Counted from the stretch's first letter, positions 6,342-14,620 are shown. The stretch is DNA of 17,572 bases from CAMCYM01 sp041191165 (GCA_041191165.1 JBEEPJ010000018.1:1-17572); one strand, 5' to 3'. Translations and numbers: made by a program. Notes: a model not told the origin generated them from the letters alone.

Positions 6342-8024
6342 TCATGCGGGGCTGGACCAAGCACGCTCCAGAATTTCCCGGATTTCCAGTTCTGCTCTCT
6401 CGGCGGCTGTGACCCATTTCGCACCTTGCTCTTCTACGGATGCCGCATAAACTTGGTCCTTCAGCTCTCGAGCGTTGATGCGGGCATTCAAGACCGCTCC
6501 CAACACACCCGTACGCAGGGCCATAGCGCCTACGGCAGCATCCGTAATGGAATTGGGGTTCCCGCGCTCGGCCATCTCACGGGCCAACTCCATGGCTTCC
6601 AGGCAAAGCTGAGCGACTTGCATGGGGACTTCGGTGGCCGCTCGGGTAGCGACCTCGATCGCCTCAGCGCGTGCCGCTTTCGCCGCTGCATCCTCCTGGG
6701 ACATCCCGAAGGCAGCCATGACCCGGTCGAACGCCGCGGTGTCCGCATCCACCAGCACCAAGAGCCTGCGTTGAAGTTCCATGCCGCGAACGGCGGCATC
6801 AGAGAAAATCTCCCAACGGTCATCCCAACCCCGCTTGTGGGCAGAAAGATTGGCGACCATGGTCGCCAGAGACACCCCGAGGGCCCCGATGTAAGCCGCC
6901 ACCGAGCCTCCCCCTGGAGCGGGAGATTCAGATGCAGTTTCCTCGGCGAACTGCTTTAGGCCCATGCGCAACAACCGGTCTTGTCCCGTGGCTTCAATGC
7001 GGTATTCGATGACCCGCTCCTTGGCGTCAAATGGAGCCAAATCGTCCAACCCAAGCGACTTCACCGCAATCTTTATCTTCTCCGATTCCGAGATGCCCAA
7101 AGAGCGTTCCTGCTTGCGCAGGTAGTGATCGGCCGCGTCGGTCAATACCCTGAGCGGCATCAGTCCCACCAATTCACTGCCCGTAACGCGAATGCCGCGG
7201 GCCTGTGCCTTGGCGCAAGCTTCGTCGAAGGCGACATGTACCGGGGTGACCCGGATATCTGTCAGATTCAAGGACAATTGGGCGATGCCATACTCGGGAA
7301 TGTACCAGCCGATGCCCTTCACCGCCCGAAGGCTACCCGGTACCCGAAGCGGACCTCCGTCCGGCCCGGCTCCGGGCACCACCCGGCCCGTCTCACGGAT
7401 ATCGAATGCGATGGCATTCGCACGACGCGTGCTGGTGGTATTGAGGTTGATGTTGTATGCGATGAGGAAGTCTCGGGCCCCGATCGCCGTGGCACCTGTG
7501 CGGCGAACCGCATCATCGAAGCGGGCCGGCCCGAAGTCGGGGGCATCGGAGGGGAGCGCGAGTTTGGCCAACCCCTCATACTGACCCTTCCTGCAATGCG
7601 CCAAGTTCTTCCGCTCCGGCCGGGTAGCAGCCTCCTCATAGAAATAGCCGGGGATGCCCAGCTCCTCCCCCACCCGGCGGCCAAGGGCATGGGCGATGGC
7701 CACGCACTCTTCCATGGTCACCCCGCGAACCGGGACGAACGGACACACATCTGTGGCGCCCATGCGCGGGTGCTCTCCCTTGTGCTGGGACATATCGATG
7801 CGCATCGCCGCTTCACGGATGAGGCGGAAGGCCGCTTCCCCGATGGTCTCCGGCGGCCCGACAAAGGTGATCACGGTGCGGTTGGTCGCACGGCCCGGAT
7901 CCACGTCGAGCAAGCGAATCCCCGGAACCGTTTCCACCACCTGTGCAATGGCCTGAATCACCTCGTCTCGCTGGCCCTCTGAAATGTTGGGCACACATTC
8001 TACAAGTCGTTCCATGTTCTTCAT
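6342..8024 (-). CDS. ftcd: Bifunctional glutamate formimidoyltransferase/formimidoyl-THF cyclodeaminase
   Basis: The enzyme moves the formimino group of N-formiminoglutamate to tetrahydrofolate, releasing glutamate, then cyclises it to 5,10-methenyl-THF and ammonia. It is the last stage of one histidine pathway. The 560-residue protein matches the animal-type fusion. The formiminotransferase part (about 4-330) has LVECVPNISEG and HKGEHPRMGATDVCPFVP; His85 corresponds to human catalytic His82. The cyclodeaminase part (about 360-560) has ETASESPAPGGGSVAAYIGALG and MVANLSAHKRG. The start may be the ATG at 8024 or at 8015; MERLVECVPN from the latter is closer to known proteins. It follows hutI by 24 bases on the same strand, so the two are probably co-transcribed. 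It ends near the shared terminator. Confidence 0.95.
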   Translation of the reverse strand: MKNMERLVECVPNISEGQRDEVIQAIAQVVETVPGIRLLDVDPGRATNRTVITFVGPPETIGEAAFRLIREAAMRIDMSQHKGEHPRMGATDVCPFVPVRGVTMEECVAIAHALGRRVGEELGIPGYFYEEAATRPERKNLAHCRKGQYEGLAKLALPSDAPDFGPARFDDAVRRTGATAIGARDFLIAYNINLNTTSTRRANAIAFDIRETGRVVPGAGPDGGPLRVPGSLRAVKGIGWYIPEYGIAQLSLNLTDIRVTPVHVAFDEACAKAQARGIRVTGSELVGLMPLRVLTDAADHYLRKQERSLGISESEKIKIAVKSLGLDDLAPFDAKERVIEYRIEATGQDRLLRMGLKQFAEETASESPAPGGGSVAAYIGALGVSLATMVANLSAHKRGWDDRWEIFSDAAVRGMELQRRLLVLVDADTAAFDRVMAAFGMSQEDAAAKAARAEAIEVATRAATEVPMQVAQLCLEAMELAREMAERGNPNSITDAAVGAMALRTGVLGAVLNARINARELKDQVYAASVEEQGAKWVTAAERAELEIREILERAWSSPA

Positions 8025-8048
8025 TCGCCTTCGGTGGCGCCCGCGAAG

Positions 8049-9317
8049 TTACAAGGATTCCAGGCGCCTGCCTCGGATGTAGACGGCGGCCACGGGATTT
8101 TCATCGAACCGGTAGCCGATGTCAATCAGGCCGTCGAGGGGGTGGGTGAGGATGAAATTCGCCAAGCGTTGTGGCGAGAGGGTGCCCACTTCATGGGCCA
8201 AATCCATGGCCGCAGCTCCATTGAGCGTGGCGGCGGCGATGGCCTCCAACGGCAACAGGCGCTGGGTGACGATGGCGCGCTGCACGGCGCGGGTCATCGA
8301 TCCTGAAGGGGCCGACCCCGGGTTGTGGTCTGTGGCGATGACGACGGGCAGGCCCGCATCTACCATCGCGCGCGCCGGAGCGTAGGGTATGGAAAGGAAG
8401 TGCGAGCAATTGGGAAGCACAACCGGAAAGGTGGGACCCTCGGCGGAGTGGACCGTGCGCTGGAGCGCTTCGATGTCCTCCCTTTCACAGATTTCCAAGT
8501 GATCCACACTTCGAGCGCTGAGTTGGGCTGCGCGAGCGACCCCTCCCAATCGCTGAAATTGGTTCACGTGCCATTTCGAGCGAATGCCTCGGGCCTGAGC
8601 CGCTTCCGTCCAGGCCGCCACCTCCTCCAGCCCGAAGTATCCCGCCTCGCAAAAGGCATCGACATAATCTACCCCCCCCATATCCAAAGCCTGCGGCAGC
8701 AAGACCTCGATGGCTTCTTGGGTCCAGTGGGCGGCATCGCGGTAGCCTCGGGGAACGGCATGCAGCCCGAGCAACGTCGTGCGGATGGGGATGGGGGCCC
8801 GCTCGCGCAGGCTTCGAATTACCGCCAGCGACTTCAACTCGCCGGCCACGGAGAGCCCGTAACCCGTCTTGACCTCCATCGCACCTATGCCATCCCGCAT
8901 GGCGTGCTCCAGCCGGGCCCAAGCGGATGCGAGCAAGTCCGCTTCAGACGTGGCTTCCAACCGCTCAGCGGAGTGCAGAATGCCGCCGCCCCGCGCTGCG
9001 ATTTCCGCATAAGTCAGCCCCTCCAACCGGCTCTGTAACTCATGGGCGCGATGGCCGGCGTAGACCAAATGCGTATGCCCATCACACCAGGCCGGCAGCA
9101 CGTACCTCCCGTCACAATCCAGAATTTCCAACCCGGACCAATCGGCGATGCCCGGAAAATCGGACATCGAACCGAAGTCTACCACCCTTCCATCCTCCAC
9201 CGCTAGCCAGGCATCCTCCAGCACCGGAAAATGACGCATGTCCCGGCCCGCCAAGAATGGAGGTGGGTCCTGATAGGCGCCCACCAAACCCCGGATGTTT
9301 TTCAGCAACAATCGCAT
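8049..9317 (-). CDS. hutI: Imidazolonepropionase
   Basis: HutI hydrolyses 4-imidazolone-5-propionate to N-formimino-L-glutamate, the substrate of the next gene's product. It is a cytoplasmic metal-dependent amidohydrolase. The 422-residue protein has the metal-binding DGHTHLVYAGHRAHE (His81, His83), the ARGGGI segment, GLHAVPRGY, FCEAGYFGLEE, KWHVNQF, SVDHLEI and the late ATDHNPGSAPS with the catalytic/metal Asp. The C-terminus carries the usual ATLNGAAAMDL and RFDENPVAAVYIRGR. The start at 9317 gives a family-typical N-terminal beta region. HutH and HutU, the first two pathway enzymes, are not in the window. The gene is divergent from aroC across 46 bases. Confidence 0.96.
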   Translation of the reverse strand: MRLLLKNIRGLVGAYQDPPPFLAGRDMRHFPVLEDAWLAVEDGRVVDFGSMSDFPGIADWSGLEILDCDGRYVLPAWCDGHTHLVYAGHRAHELQSRLEGLTYAEIAARGGGILHSAERLEATSEADLLASAWARLEHAMRDGIGAMEVKTGYGLSVAGELKSLAVIRSLRERAPIPIRTTLLGLHAVPRGYRDAAHWTQEAIEVLLPQALDMGGVDYVDAFCEAGYFGLEEVAAWTEAAQARGIRSKWHVNQFQRLGGVARAAQLSARSVDHLEICEREDIEALQRTVHSAEGPTFPVVLPNCSHFLSIPYAPARAMVDAGLPVVIATDHNPGSAPSGSMTRAVQRAIVTQRLLPLEAIAAATLNGAAAMDLAHEVGTLSPQRLANFILTHPLDGLIDIGYRFDENPVAAVYIRGRRLESL

Positions 9318-9321
9318 GGGG

Positions 9322-9329
9322 CGAATTTA
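9322..9329 (-). promoter_or_regulatory. Candidate -7 box for hutI
   Basis: The minus strand reads TAAATTCG, one mismatch from TAnnTTTG, followed by CCCC and then the hutI ATG at 9317. The 4-base spacing suggests a leaderless message. No TTG is seen near -33. Confidence 0.38.
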
Positions 9330-9350
9330 CATCTGTGGCCTGCGCGATTG

Positions 9351-9358
9351 TAGATTTG
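9351..9358 (+). promoter_or_regulatory. Candidate -7 box for aroC
   Basis: TAGATTTG is an exact TAnnTTTG match ending 5 bases before the aroC ATG at 9364. TTTACA at 9326-9331 is 19 bases upstream and could be a weak -33 region. The GAGGA next to the ATG is too close to act as a normal ribosome binding site. Confidence 0.5.
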
Positions 9359-9363
9359 AGGAC

Positions 9364-10464
9364 ATGGCAGGAAATACGCTGGGCCGGCACTTCAGGCTCA
9401 CCACCTACGGCGAATCCCACGGACCGGAAATCGGTGGTGTGATCGATGGATGTCCGGCGGGATTGCGCATCGATTGGGACCTGGTGCGAGCGGACATGGA
9501 ACGCAGACGACCCGGGCAATCTGCCCTGACTTCGCCGCGGGATGAAAAGGATGAATTCGAGGTGGTTTCCGGTTTGTTTGAAGGCATGACCACAGGCTCC
9601 CCCATCGGTTTTCGTATTCCCAATGCGGATGTTAGGAGCCGGGACTACGATCACTTGGCCCGGGGGTTCCGCCCGTCGCACGGGGACTTTACCTGGCAGG
9701 CGAAGTTTGGACATCGGGACCACCGAGGGGGCGGGAGGCTGAGCGCCCGGGAGACAGCAGCCCGCGTGCTGGCGGGCGGGGTGGCGCGGCAGTTGGCGGC
9801 GGCGTGGGGTATGGAGGTGTCTGCCTATGTCGAACGGGTAGAGCGCGTAGGCATGCCCCAGGCGCCGCGCTTCTGGAGCCGGCAAGAGGTCGACCGGCAC
9901 CCGGTCCGGTGCCCGGATCCCGCGGTCGCCGAGGCCATGGCCGAGCGCATTCAATGGGCCCGACAGCAAGGCGACACGCTGGGCGGGACCGTGGTCGTGG
10001 TGGCGCGGGGCGTGCCGGCGGGCCTGGGGGCCCCCGTATTCGACAAACTGCAGGCCTCGCTCGCCCATGCCCTTTGGAGCTTGCCCGCCGTCAAGGGTAT
10101 GGAACTCGGAAGCGGCTTTTCTGGCACCCACATGCTCGGCTCCCAGCACAACGACGCCTTCATTCCGGACCCTGCCTCTCCCCACGGCATCAAGACGGAA
10201 ACCAATCACAGCGGAGGCATCCAAGGCGGCATCTCCAACGGGGAAGACCTCGTCGTTCGCCTGGCCTTCAAGCCCGTTTCCACCCTGCTGCAGCCCCAAA
10301 TGTCCGTGGATGACCAAGGACAGCCGATGGCTTGGGAAGGGAGAGGTCGACACGATCCCTGCGTCCTTCCCCGCGCTGTGGCCATGGTGGAGGCGATGGT
10401 GTTGCTGGTTCTCGTCGACAGCGCGATGGATTCCCGCAACGACCGATTTACTTCCTTGCACTGA
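9364..10464 (+). CDS. aroC: Chorismate synthase
   Basis: AroC makes chorismate from EPSP by a 1,4-elimination needing reduced FMN, the last shared step of aromatic biosynthesis. The protein has 366 residues from the ATG at 9364. It shows GRHFRLTTYGESHGPEIGG (His19), RRRPGQS, TTGSPIG, the FMN-site RPSHGDFTWQAKFGHRDHRGGGRLSARET (His106), GIQGGISNGEDL and the C-terminal MVEAMVLLVLVD. An open extension upstream to 9295 overlaps hutI on the other strand and has no family match, so it was left out. The gene is divergent from hutI and is followed after 29 bases by the symporter gene without an obvious terminator. Confidence 0.97.
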   Translation: MAGNTLGRHFRLTTYGESHGPEIGGVIDGCPAGLRIDWDLVRADMERRRPGQSALTSPRDEKDEFEVVSGLFEGMTTGSPIGFRIPNADVRSRDYDHLARGFRPSHGDFTWQAKFGHRDHRGGGRLSARETAARVLAGGVARQLAAAWGMEVSAYVERVERVGMPQAPRFWSRQEVDRHPVRCPDPAVAEAMAERIQWARQQGDTLGGTVVVVARGVPAGLGAPVFDKLQASLAHALWSLPAVKGMELGSGFSGTHMLGSQHNDAFIPDPASPHGIKTETNHSGGIQGGISNGEDLVVRLAFKPVSTLLQPQMSVDDQGQPMAWEGRGRHDPCVLPRAVAMVEAMVLLVLVDSAMDSRNDRFTSLH

Positions 10465-10480
10465 GACCCCACTCGGTGCT

Positions 10481-10488
10481 TACCTTTC
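10481..10488 (+). promoter_or_regulatory. Candidate -7 box for the symporter gene
   Basis: TACCTTTC, one mismatch from TAnnTTTG, ends 5 bases before the ATG at 10494. TTG at 10456-10458 is 22 bases upstream, a little long for a -33 element. Read-through from aroC is also possible. Confidence 0.4.
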
Positions 10489-10493
10489 CAGCC

Positions 10494-11900
10494 ATGAAAA
10501 AATTGGCCTTACACTGGCAGGTATTGCTGGGCTTGTTGGCCGGTGTGGTGTATGCATGGCTAAGCATCACCCTCGGTTGGAACGAATTTACCCTGGACTT
10601 CATTCTGCCCCTTGGGGATGTTTTCGTCCGGCTGCTGAAGTTGATTGCTGTTCCTCTGGTATTGTTCAGCATCATCGAAGGGGTTGGGAGTCTTGGGGAC
10701 GTCAAAAAACTCGGTCGTGTCGGGGCCAAGACGCTGGGGCTCTTCGTCTCGACCACCCTGATTGCGGTAACCATCGGTTTGCTCAGCGCAATCCTCTTTA
10801 AGCCAGGAAGCCGGGCAGATGAGGCTTTGATCAACAGCAACCGCATTCAGTACGAACTTTGGTTGGAGCGGCAAGGACAGACGCCTCCCGACGGAAAGTC
10901 CATTCTGCAGGATCCATCCTTCGCTCAGGAAGTTCAGGCCGCGCGCGGCGAGGAACAAGTTCCTGACGCGTGGGTGGCCGACAAGCTCGACAAAGCTGCT
11001 GCCACGCGGGATTCCAGTCCGCTTCAGCCCATCGTGGAGATGATTCCATCCAACATCTTCCAGGCGTTGGTGGAGATGAACATGTTGCAAATCATCTTCT
11101 TCGCCATCTTCTTCGGCGTGATGACCCTCGGGTTGCCGGAGCCACGTCAACGGGCGATTTTGCAGGCAAGTTCCTACTTGAATGAGGTTTTTGTGCGGAT
11201 GGTTTGGGCGTTGATGCGCACCATGCCCTTCTTCGTTTTTGCTTTGATGGCAGGCCAAATCGTGAAGTCAGCCGGAACCGATCTCGCCTTGTTTCAACAG
11301 TTGCTCTCGTTCCTGCTCAACTACTCGGCCACCGTGGTATGGGGCCTGGCCCTTGTTGTATTTGTCGTTTATCCGCTGCTGGTAATGATCGGAACCGGAC
11401 GGTGGAATTACCTCTTCTTCTTGCGGGGGATGCGAGACGCGCAAGTGACCGCATTCACCACGTCGAGTTCGATGGCAACCCTGCCGGTGACGATGGAATG
11501 CGTGCATAACAAGCTCGGGGTTTCTCCCCGGATCTCGAGCTTCGTGCTCCCCATCGGAGCGACCGTGAACATGGATGGCACGAGCCTGTACCAGGCTGTC
11601 GCGGTCGTGGCCTTGGCCCAGTTCCATGGCATCGACTTGAGCACAGCGCAGTTGATGACCGTAGCGGGAATGGCGACTCTGGCCTCCATCGGCGCGGCCG
11701 CGATTCCGAGCGCCGGACTGGTGCTTCTGATCATCGTTCTGGAGAGCGTGGGACTGAATCCCGCTTGGATTGCCCTGATTCTGCCCGTCGACCGAATCCT
11801 CGACATGTGCAGAACGGCGGTGAACGTTTCGGGAGATGGCGCGGTGTGCACGGTGGTGGCAAAAACAGAGGGCGAATGGAATCCAAATCTATCGGAATAA
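10494..11900 (+). CDS. Dicarboxylate/amino acid:cation symporter (DAACS/SLC1 family)
   Basis: This 468-residue inner-membrane protein should import an acidic amino acid or dicarboxylate with sodium or protons. SLC1 hallmarks are present: LKLIAVPLVLFSIIEGV, hairpin-1 TTSSSMATLPVTMECV, NMDGTSLYQAVAVVALAQ, hairpin-2 region TLASIGAAAIPSAGLVLLIIVL, and the last helix DRILDMCRTAVNVSGD. Asp437, Arg440, Thr441, Asn444 and Asp448 line up with GltPh Asp394, Arg397, Thr398, Asn401 and Asp405, so I infer an aspartate/glutamate carrier. DctA-type carriers lack this pattern. A charged loop of about 70 residues (103-175) lies between the third membrane segment and PLQPIVEMIPSNIF; it is much longer than in GltPh. 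The frame is open upstream to 10332 but overlaps aroC, and MKKLALHWQVLLGLLAG is a natural start. Its end overlaps the next gene by 25 bases. Confidence 0.93.
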   Translation: MKKLALHWQVLLGLLAGVVYAWLSITLGWNEFTLDFILPLGDVFVRLLKLIAVPLVLFSIIEGVGSLGDVKKLGRVGAKTLGLFVSTTLIAVTIGLLSAILFKPGSRADEALINSNRIQYELWLERQGQTPPDGKSILQDPSFAQEVQAARGEEQVPDAWVADKLDKAAATRDSSPLQPIVEMIPSNIFQALVEMNMLQIIFFAIFFGVMTLGLPEPRQRAILQASSYLNEVFVRMVWALMRTMPFFVFALMAGQIVKSAGTDLALFQQLLSFLLNYSATVVWGLALVVFVVYPLLVMIGTGRWNYLFFLRGMRDAQVTAFTTSSSMATLPVTMECVHNKLGVSPRISSFVLPIGATVNMDGTSLYQAVAVVALAQFHGIDLSTAQLMTVAGMATLASIGAAAIPSAGLVLLIIVLESVGLNPAWIALILPVDRILDMCRTAVNVSGDGAVCTVVAKTEGEWNPNLSE

Positions 11901-13918
11901 GGGGTACGCTCTGTCTGCTGCCATGGCTGATGGCCGGCGTGAGCCTTGGCCAATTCGAATGCGATTACACCCCTGAGGCCAAAGTCTCCAAGCTTATGGA
12001 GAAGGCGCAAGACTCCGACAAATACGATGCGGAGGAGCGGTTGGCGTTTTGGACTCAAGCTTGGGAATTGGATGCGGAATGTCTCCCTTGTATGCAGGGC
12101 TTGGGAGATTTGAGCTTCAAACTCGCCAAGCAAGGCAAGGGCAGTTTCGAGCAGGCGCGGTTGCCCTTGACCCAATTGATCGCCCAATGCCCACGCTATC
12201 ACGCAGAACCGCTTTACCAACTCGGGGCCATCGCCTTCGCTTCCGGATCTTATGCGGAAGCGCAGGAACACTTTCGCGCTTTTTTGGCCTTTCCTTCCGA
12301 ACCCGAAGATCGATTGGGGAATCGCTACGACCGACAGGCCCAAGAGGTGCGAGAGGTATTGCCTCAAATTGACTTTGAACTCGCCTTTCGCCAACACGAA
12401 GGCGATTTCAAGCCCATTCCCGTGCCGGGAATCAATACTACCGACGACGAGTACCTCCCTGCCCTCTCCCCAGATGGCACGCTTCTTTTCCTCACGCGGA
12501 AGTTCACGCACAAGGCGAAGGGAGATGTCATCAGTCAGCAAATCGAGCGTTTCTCGGTGGCGGAGCGGGAAAGCCCGGAGCGTGTTTTCGGTCAGGTGGA
12601 ACCGCTTCCGGCCCCTTTCAATGTAGGCCCCAACTACGGAGGGGCTTCGATTTCCGTGGACAACCGAGAATTGTTCATCGCAGCGGAAAATCCCCTTCCG
12701 GGTGCCCCCAAGAACATCGACCTCTTCCGGGTGCCCTATGAAGTCGTTTCGGATGGCGCGCAGGGGTTGCGTTACCGCTGGGGAGAAATGGAGGCCCTTC
12801 CCTCCCCCATCAACACCCCGGAGTGGGAAGCGCAGCCCGCCTTATCCGCCGATGGCAAAGAGCTGTTTTACGCCACCATTCATGCCGGCACCACGCCGGA
12901 CGCCGCCCAGAATCCGACGATGGACATCTGGGTTTGTCGACGGGGGGCCGATGGAAAGTGGGAATCGCCGCAGGCGTTGCCTTCCCCGGTGAACAGTGCT
13001 GCCCATGACAAGTCGCCTTTTTTGCATCCGGATGGGAAAACCCTGTTTTTCTCCAGCGATCGGAAACCCTCCGGCGGTGGATACGACCTGTACGTCTCCC
13101 AGCGGCAGACAGATGGTTCGTGGAGTGCTCCCCGCAATCTCGGAGCGCCCGTGAACACCCCTGGGGATGAGCACGGATTGGTGGTGAGTACGGACGGCAA
13201 GGAGGCCTTTTTTGCCAGCCGCAGAAGCGGAACCCAAGGGCTGGATGTGCTCTCATTCCCCTTGCCCCCAACCTACCGCCCCGAGGAGATGACCATTCTC
13301 AAAGGCACATTGCGCAAACCCGATGGCACCATGCCAGAAGCGGGGAGCTCTTTGCGGCTGGAGTTTTTGCAATCCGGCACGTCGACTGAAATTCGATATC
13401 AAACCGATGATGGACGCTTCGCCCAGGCCATTCGCCTGCCTTCCGACGAAGACGTGGTGCTCGTGGCTGAAGGGGCGGGATTGGGATTTGACGCGGTGAT
13501 TGTTCAGCAAAAAGACGAACCCCTCAACGCCCCTCCTCCACCGTTGGAACTGGAAAGCCGCAAACTCACCAAGGCGCAACCGCTCGAGATTCGCCACATC
13601 GAATTTGCCACCAACTCCGCCCAACTCGATGCCGCCTCGCAAGTGCTGTTGACCACGTTTGCGAATTACATGCTGCGCCACCCTGCCTATCGCGCCAAGA
13701 TTTGGGGCCACACTGACAACCTGGGCGTAGCCTCGGAAAATCAAGCGCTGTCCGAGCGACGGGCAGAGGCCGTCCGGCAATGGCTCATCCAGCATGGCAT
13801 AGCCCCCGAACGACTCCAAGCCCAGGGATGGGGGGCCTCCAGGCCCGTGGAGTCCAACGACACCGAAGCGGGAAGAGCGAGAAACCGGAGGACCGAGTGC
13901 GTCATTGAGAACTTCTGA
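11876..13918 (+). CDS. PorE-like TPR/beta-propeller/OmpA envelope protein
   Basis: This is a 680-residue exported protein with four parts. Residues 1-26 look like a signal peptide (hydrophobic GTLCLLPWLMAGVSLG, no lipobox Cys). Residues about 45-150 are TPR-like (QAWELDAECLPCMQGLGDL; YQLGAIAFASGSYAEAQEHFRAFL). Residues about 190-462 hold PD40/WD40-like blades with repeated S.DG..LFF motifs, for example LPALSPDGTLLFLTRKF and DKSPFLHPDGKTLFFSSDR. Residues about 472-550 resemble a carboxypeptidase regulatory fold (ILKGTLRKPDGT). Residues about 570-680 are an OmpA domain; Asp614 and Arg629 in GHTDNLG and LSERRA are the usual peptidoglycan ligands. This order is that of PorE, a type IX secretion component that anchors to peptidoglycan, but many Bacteroidota paralogues share it. 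The start overlaps the symporter gene; it alone gives a signal peptide. Confidence 0.88.
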   Translation: MESKSIGIRGTLCLLPWLMAGVSLGQFECDYTPEAKVSKLMEKAQDSDKYDAEERLAFWTQAWELDAECLPCMQGLGDLSFKLAKQGKGSFEQARLPLTQLIAQCPRYHAEPLYQLGAIAFASGSYAEAQEHFRAFLAFPSEPEDRLGNRYDRQAQEVREVLPQIDFELAFRQHEGDFKPIPVPGINTTDDEYLPALSPDGTLLFLTRKFTHKAKGDVISQQIERFSVAERESPERVFGQVEPLPAPFNVGPNYGGASISVDNRELFIAAENPLPGAPKNIDLFRVPYEVVSDGAQGLRYRWGEMEALPSPINTPEWEAQPALSADGKELFYATIHAGTTPDAAQNPTMDIWVCRRGADGKWESPQALPSPVNSAAHDKSPFLHPDGKTLFFSSDRKPSGGGYDLYVSQRQTDGSWSAPRNLGAPVNTPGDEHGLVVSTDGKEAFFASRRSGTQGLDVLSFPLPPTYRPEEMTILKGTLRKPDGTMPEAGSSLRLEFLQSGTSTEIRYQTDDGRFAQAIRLPSDEDVVLVAEGAGLGFDAVIVQQKDEPLNAPPPPLELESRKLTKAQPLEIRHIEFATNSAQLDAASQVLLTTFANYMLRHPAYRAKIWGHTDNLGVASENQALSERRAEAVRQWLIQHGIAPERLQAQGWGASRPVESNDTEAGRARNRRTECVIENF

Positions 13919-13922
13919 AGTT
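13910..13922. repeat. Short palindrome at the DUF4920 gene promoter
   Basis: AACTTC and GAAGTT are a perfect inverted repeat around one T. They cover the stop codon of the PorE-like gene and touch the candidate -7 box of the next gene. A one-base loop cannot form a hairpin, so it would act, if at all, as a protein-binding site. Confidence 0.2.
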
Positions 13923-13929
13923 AATTTCG
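13922..13929 (+). promoter_or_regulatory. Candidate -7 box for the DUF4920 gene
   Basis: TAATTTCG, one mismatch from TAnnTTTG, ends 4 bases before the ATG at 13934. No TTG is found at the normal -33 distance. Co-transcription with the upstream gene, whose stop is 15 bases away, is also possible. Confidence 0.35.
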
Positions 13930-13933
13930 CTCC

Positions 13934-14497
13934 ATGAAGTATTACGCATTGATTCTCGTCGCCGCCTGGGGTTGGGTGGCCTGTTCCACCCCGGGAGGGG
14001 AAGCCACGACGCCTGAGGCCGAACCGGTTTGGACTGCATACGGCGAACCCTTTGAGACCCGTGAAGTCATCCCATTTTCCGATGTGAAAAAGGTCTGGGG
14101 GGCACAGGACTCCATCGCAACGGGTGTTTTTGAAGCCGAGATCATCGAGACCTGCACGAAGATGGGTTGTTGGCTAAGCGTGAAAGGTCCGGACGACGAT
14201 ACCGTGATGGTTTTCATGCGGGATCACGCATTCTTTGTGCCCAAGGAGGGCATGCAAGGCAAGCGGGTCATGATGTCAGGCTATGCCTATTTCGACACGA
14301 CCAGCGTGGCGGACCTGCAGCACCTCGCTGAGGATGCGGGTCGCACGCCTGAGGAAATCGCGGCCATCACCGAGCCCAAGTTCACCTTGAACTTCGATGC
14401 GGCGGGGGTGCAGATTCTCGGCGTTCCGGCGGCGTACTTGGAAGAGGAGGCGGAAGACGAGGCGCAAGGCGCATCGGAAGCGCACGAAGGCCATTGA
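13934..14497 (+). CDS. DUF4920 domain lipoprotein
   Basis: The 187-residue protein starts with a lipoprotein signal, MKYYALILVAAWGWVAC, in which Cys17 follows a VA pair and would be lipidated. The mature part matches my recollection of DUF4920 proteins of Bacteroidota: FETREVIPFSDVKK, IATGVFEAEIIETCTKMGCWLSV, VMVFMRDHAFFVPKEGMQGKRVMMSGYAYF and FTLNFDAAGVQILG. The pair Cys74/Cys79 in CTKMGCWL is the striking feature and could form a disulfide or bind a metal; the function is unknown. The C-terminus is acidic and ends in HEGH. The protein probably faces the periplasm from a membrane anchor. It is followed 18 bases later by a terminator, so it closes the aroC-to-DUF4920 stretch. Confidence 0.88.
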   Translation: MKYYALILVAAWGWVACSTPGGEATTPEAEPVWTAYGEPFETREVIPFSDVKKVWGAQDSIATGVFEAEIIETCTKMGCWLSVKGPDDDTVMVFMRDHAFFVPKEGMQGKRVMMSGYAYFDTTSVADLQHLAEDAGRTPEEIAAITEPKFTLNFDAAGVQILGVPAAYLEEEAEDEAQGASEAHEGH

Positions 14498-14515
14498 TTT
14501 CAAACGGTTCATGAG

Positions 14516-14544
14516 AAAAGCGCCTTTTGGGGCGCTTTTTTTTT
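14516..14544 (+). terminator. Rho-independent terminator after the DUF4920 gene
   Basis: AAAAGCGCC pairs with GGCGCTTTT across the short TTTTGG loop, and nine T follow the GC stem. It lies between two plus-strand genes. Confidence 0.92.
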
Positions 14545-14591
14545 GCCCGCAAACGAGATTGGCACATTTTTTCGTTGAGAACTCAAATGCC

Positions 14592-14616
14592 GAAGGGCTG
14601 AACGCCCCTTTTTCAA
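14592..14616 (+). terminator. Possible second, weak hairpin with T-run
   Basis: AAGGG can pair with CCCTT around a CTGAACGC loop, followed by three more T. The stem is only five pairs. It could back up the upstream terminator or be part of the promoter region of the next gene. Confidence 0.3.
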
Positions 14617-14620
14617 CCGG

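Noticed and set aside
6981..7982. 333-codon plus-strand open frame opposite the FTCD gene
   Set aside because: It is a shadow of a certain gene with no domain of its own.
9112..10461. 449-codon minus-strand open frame opposite aroC
   Set aside because: AroC is certain on the other strand; the antisense translation is low-complexity, rich in Gly, Arg, His and Pro, with no family match.
11765..11875. Upstream-extended start for the PorE-like gene
   Set aside because: It would lie within the conserved end of the symporter gene and would bury the signal peptide 37 residues in.
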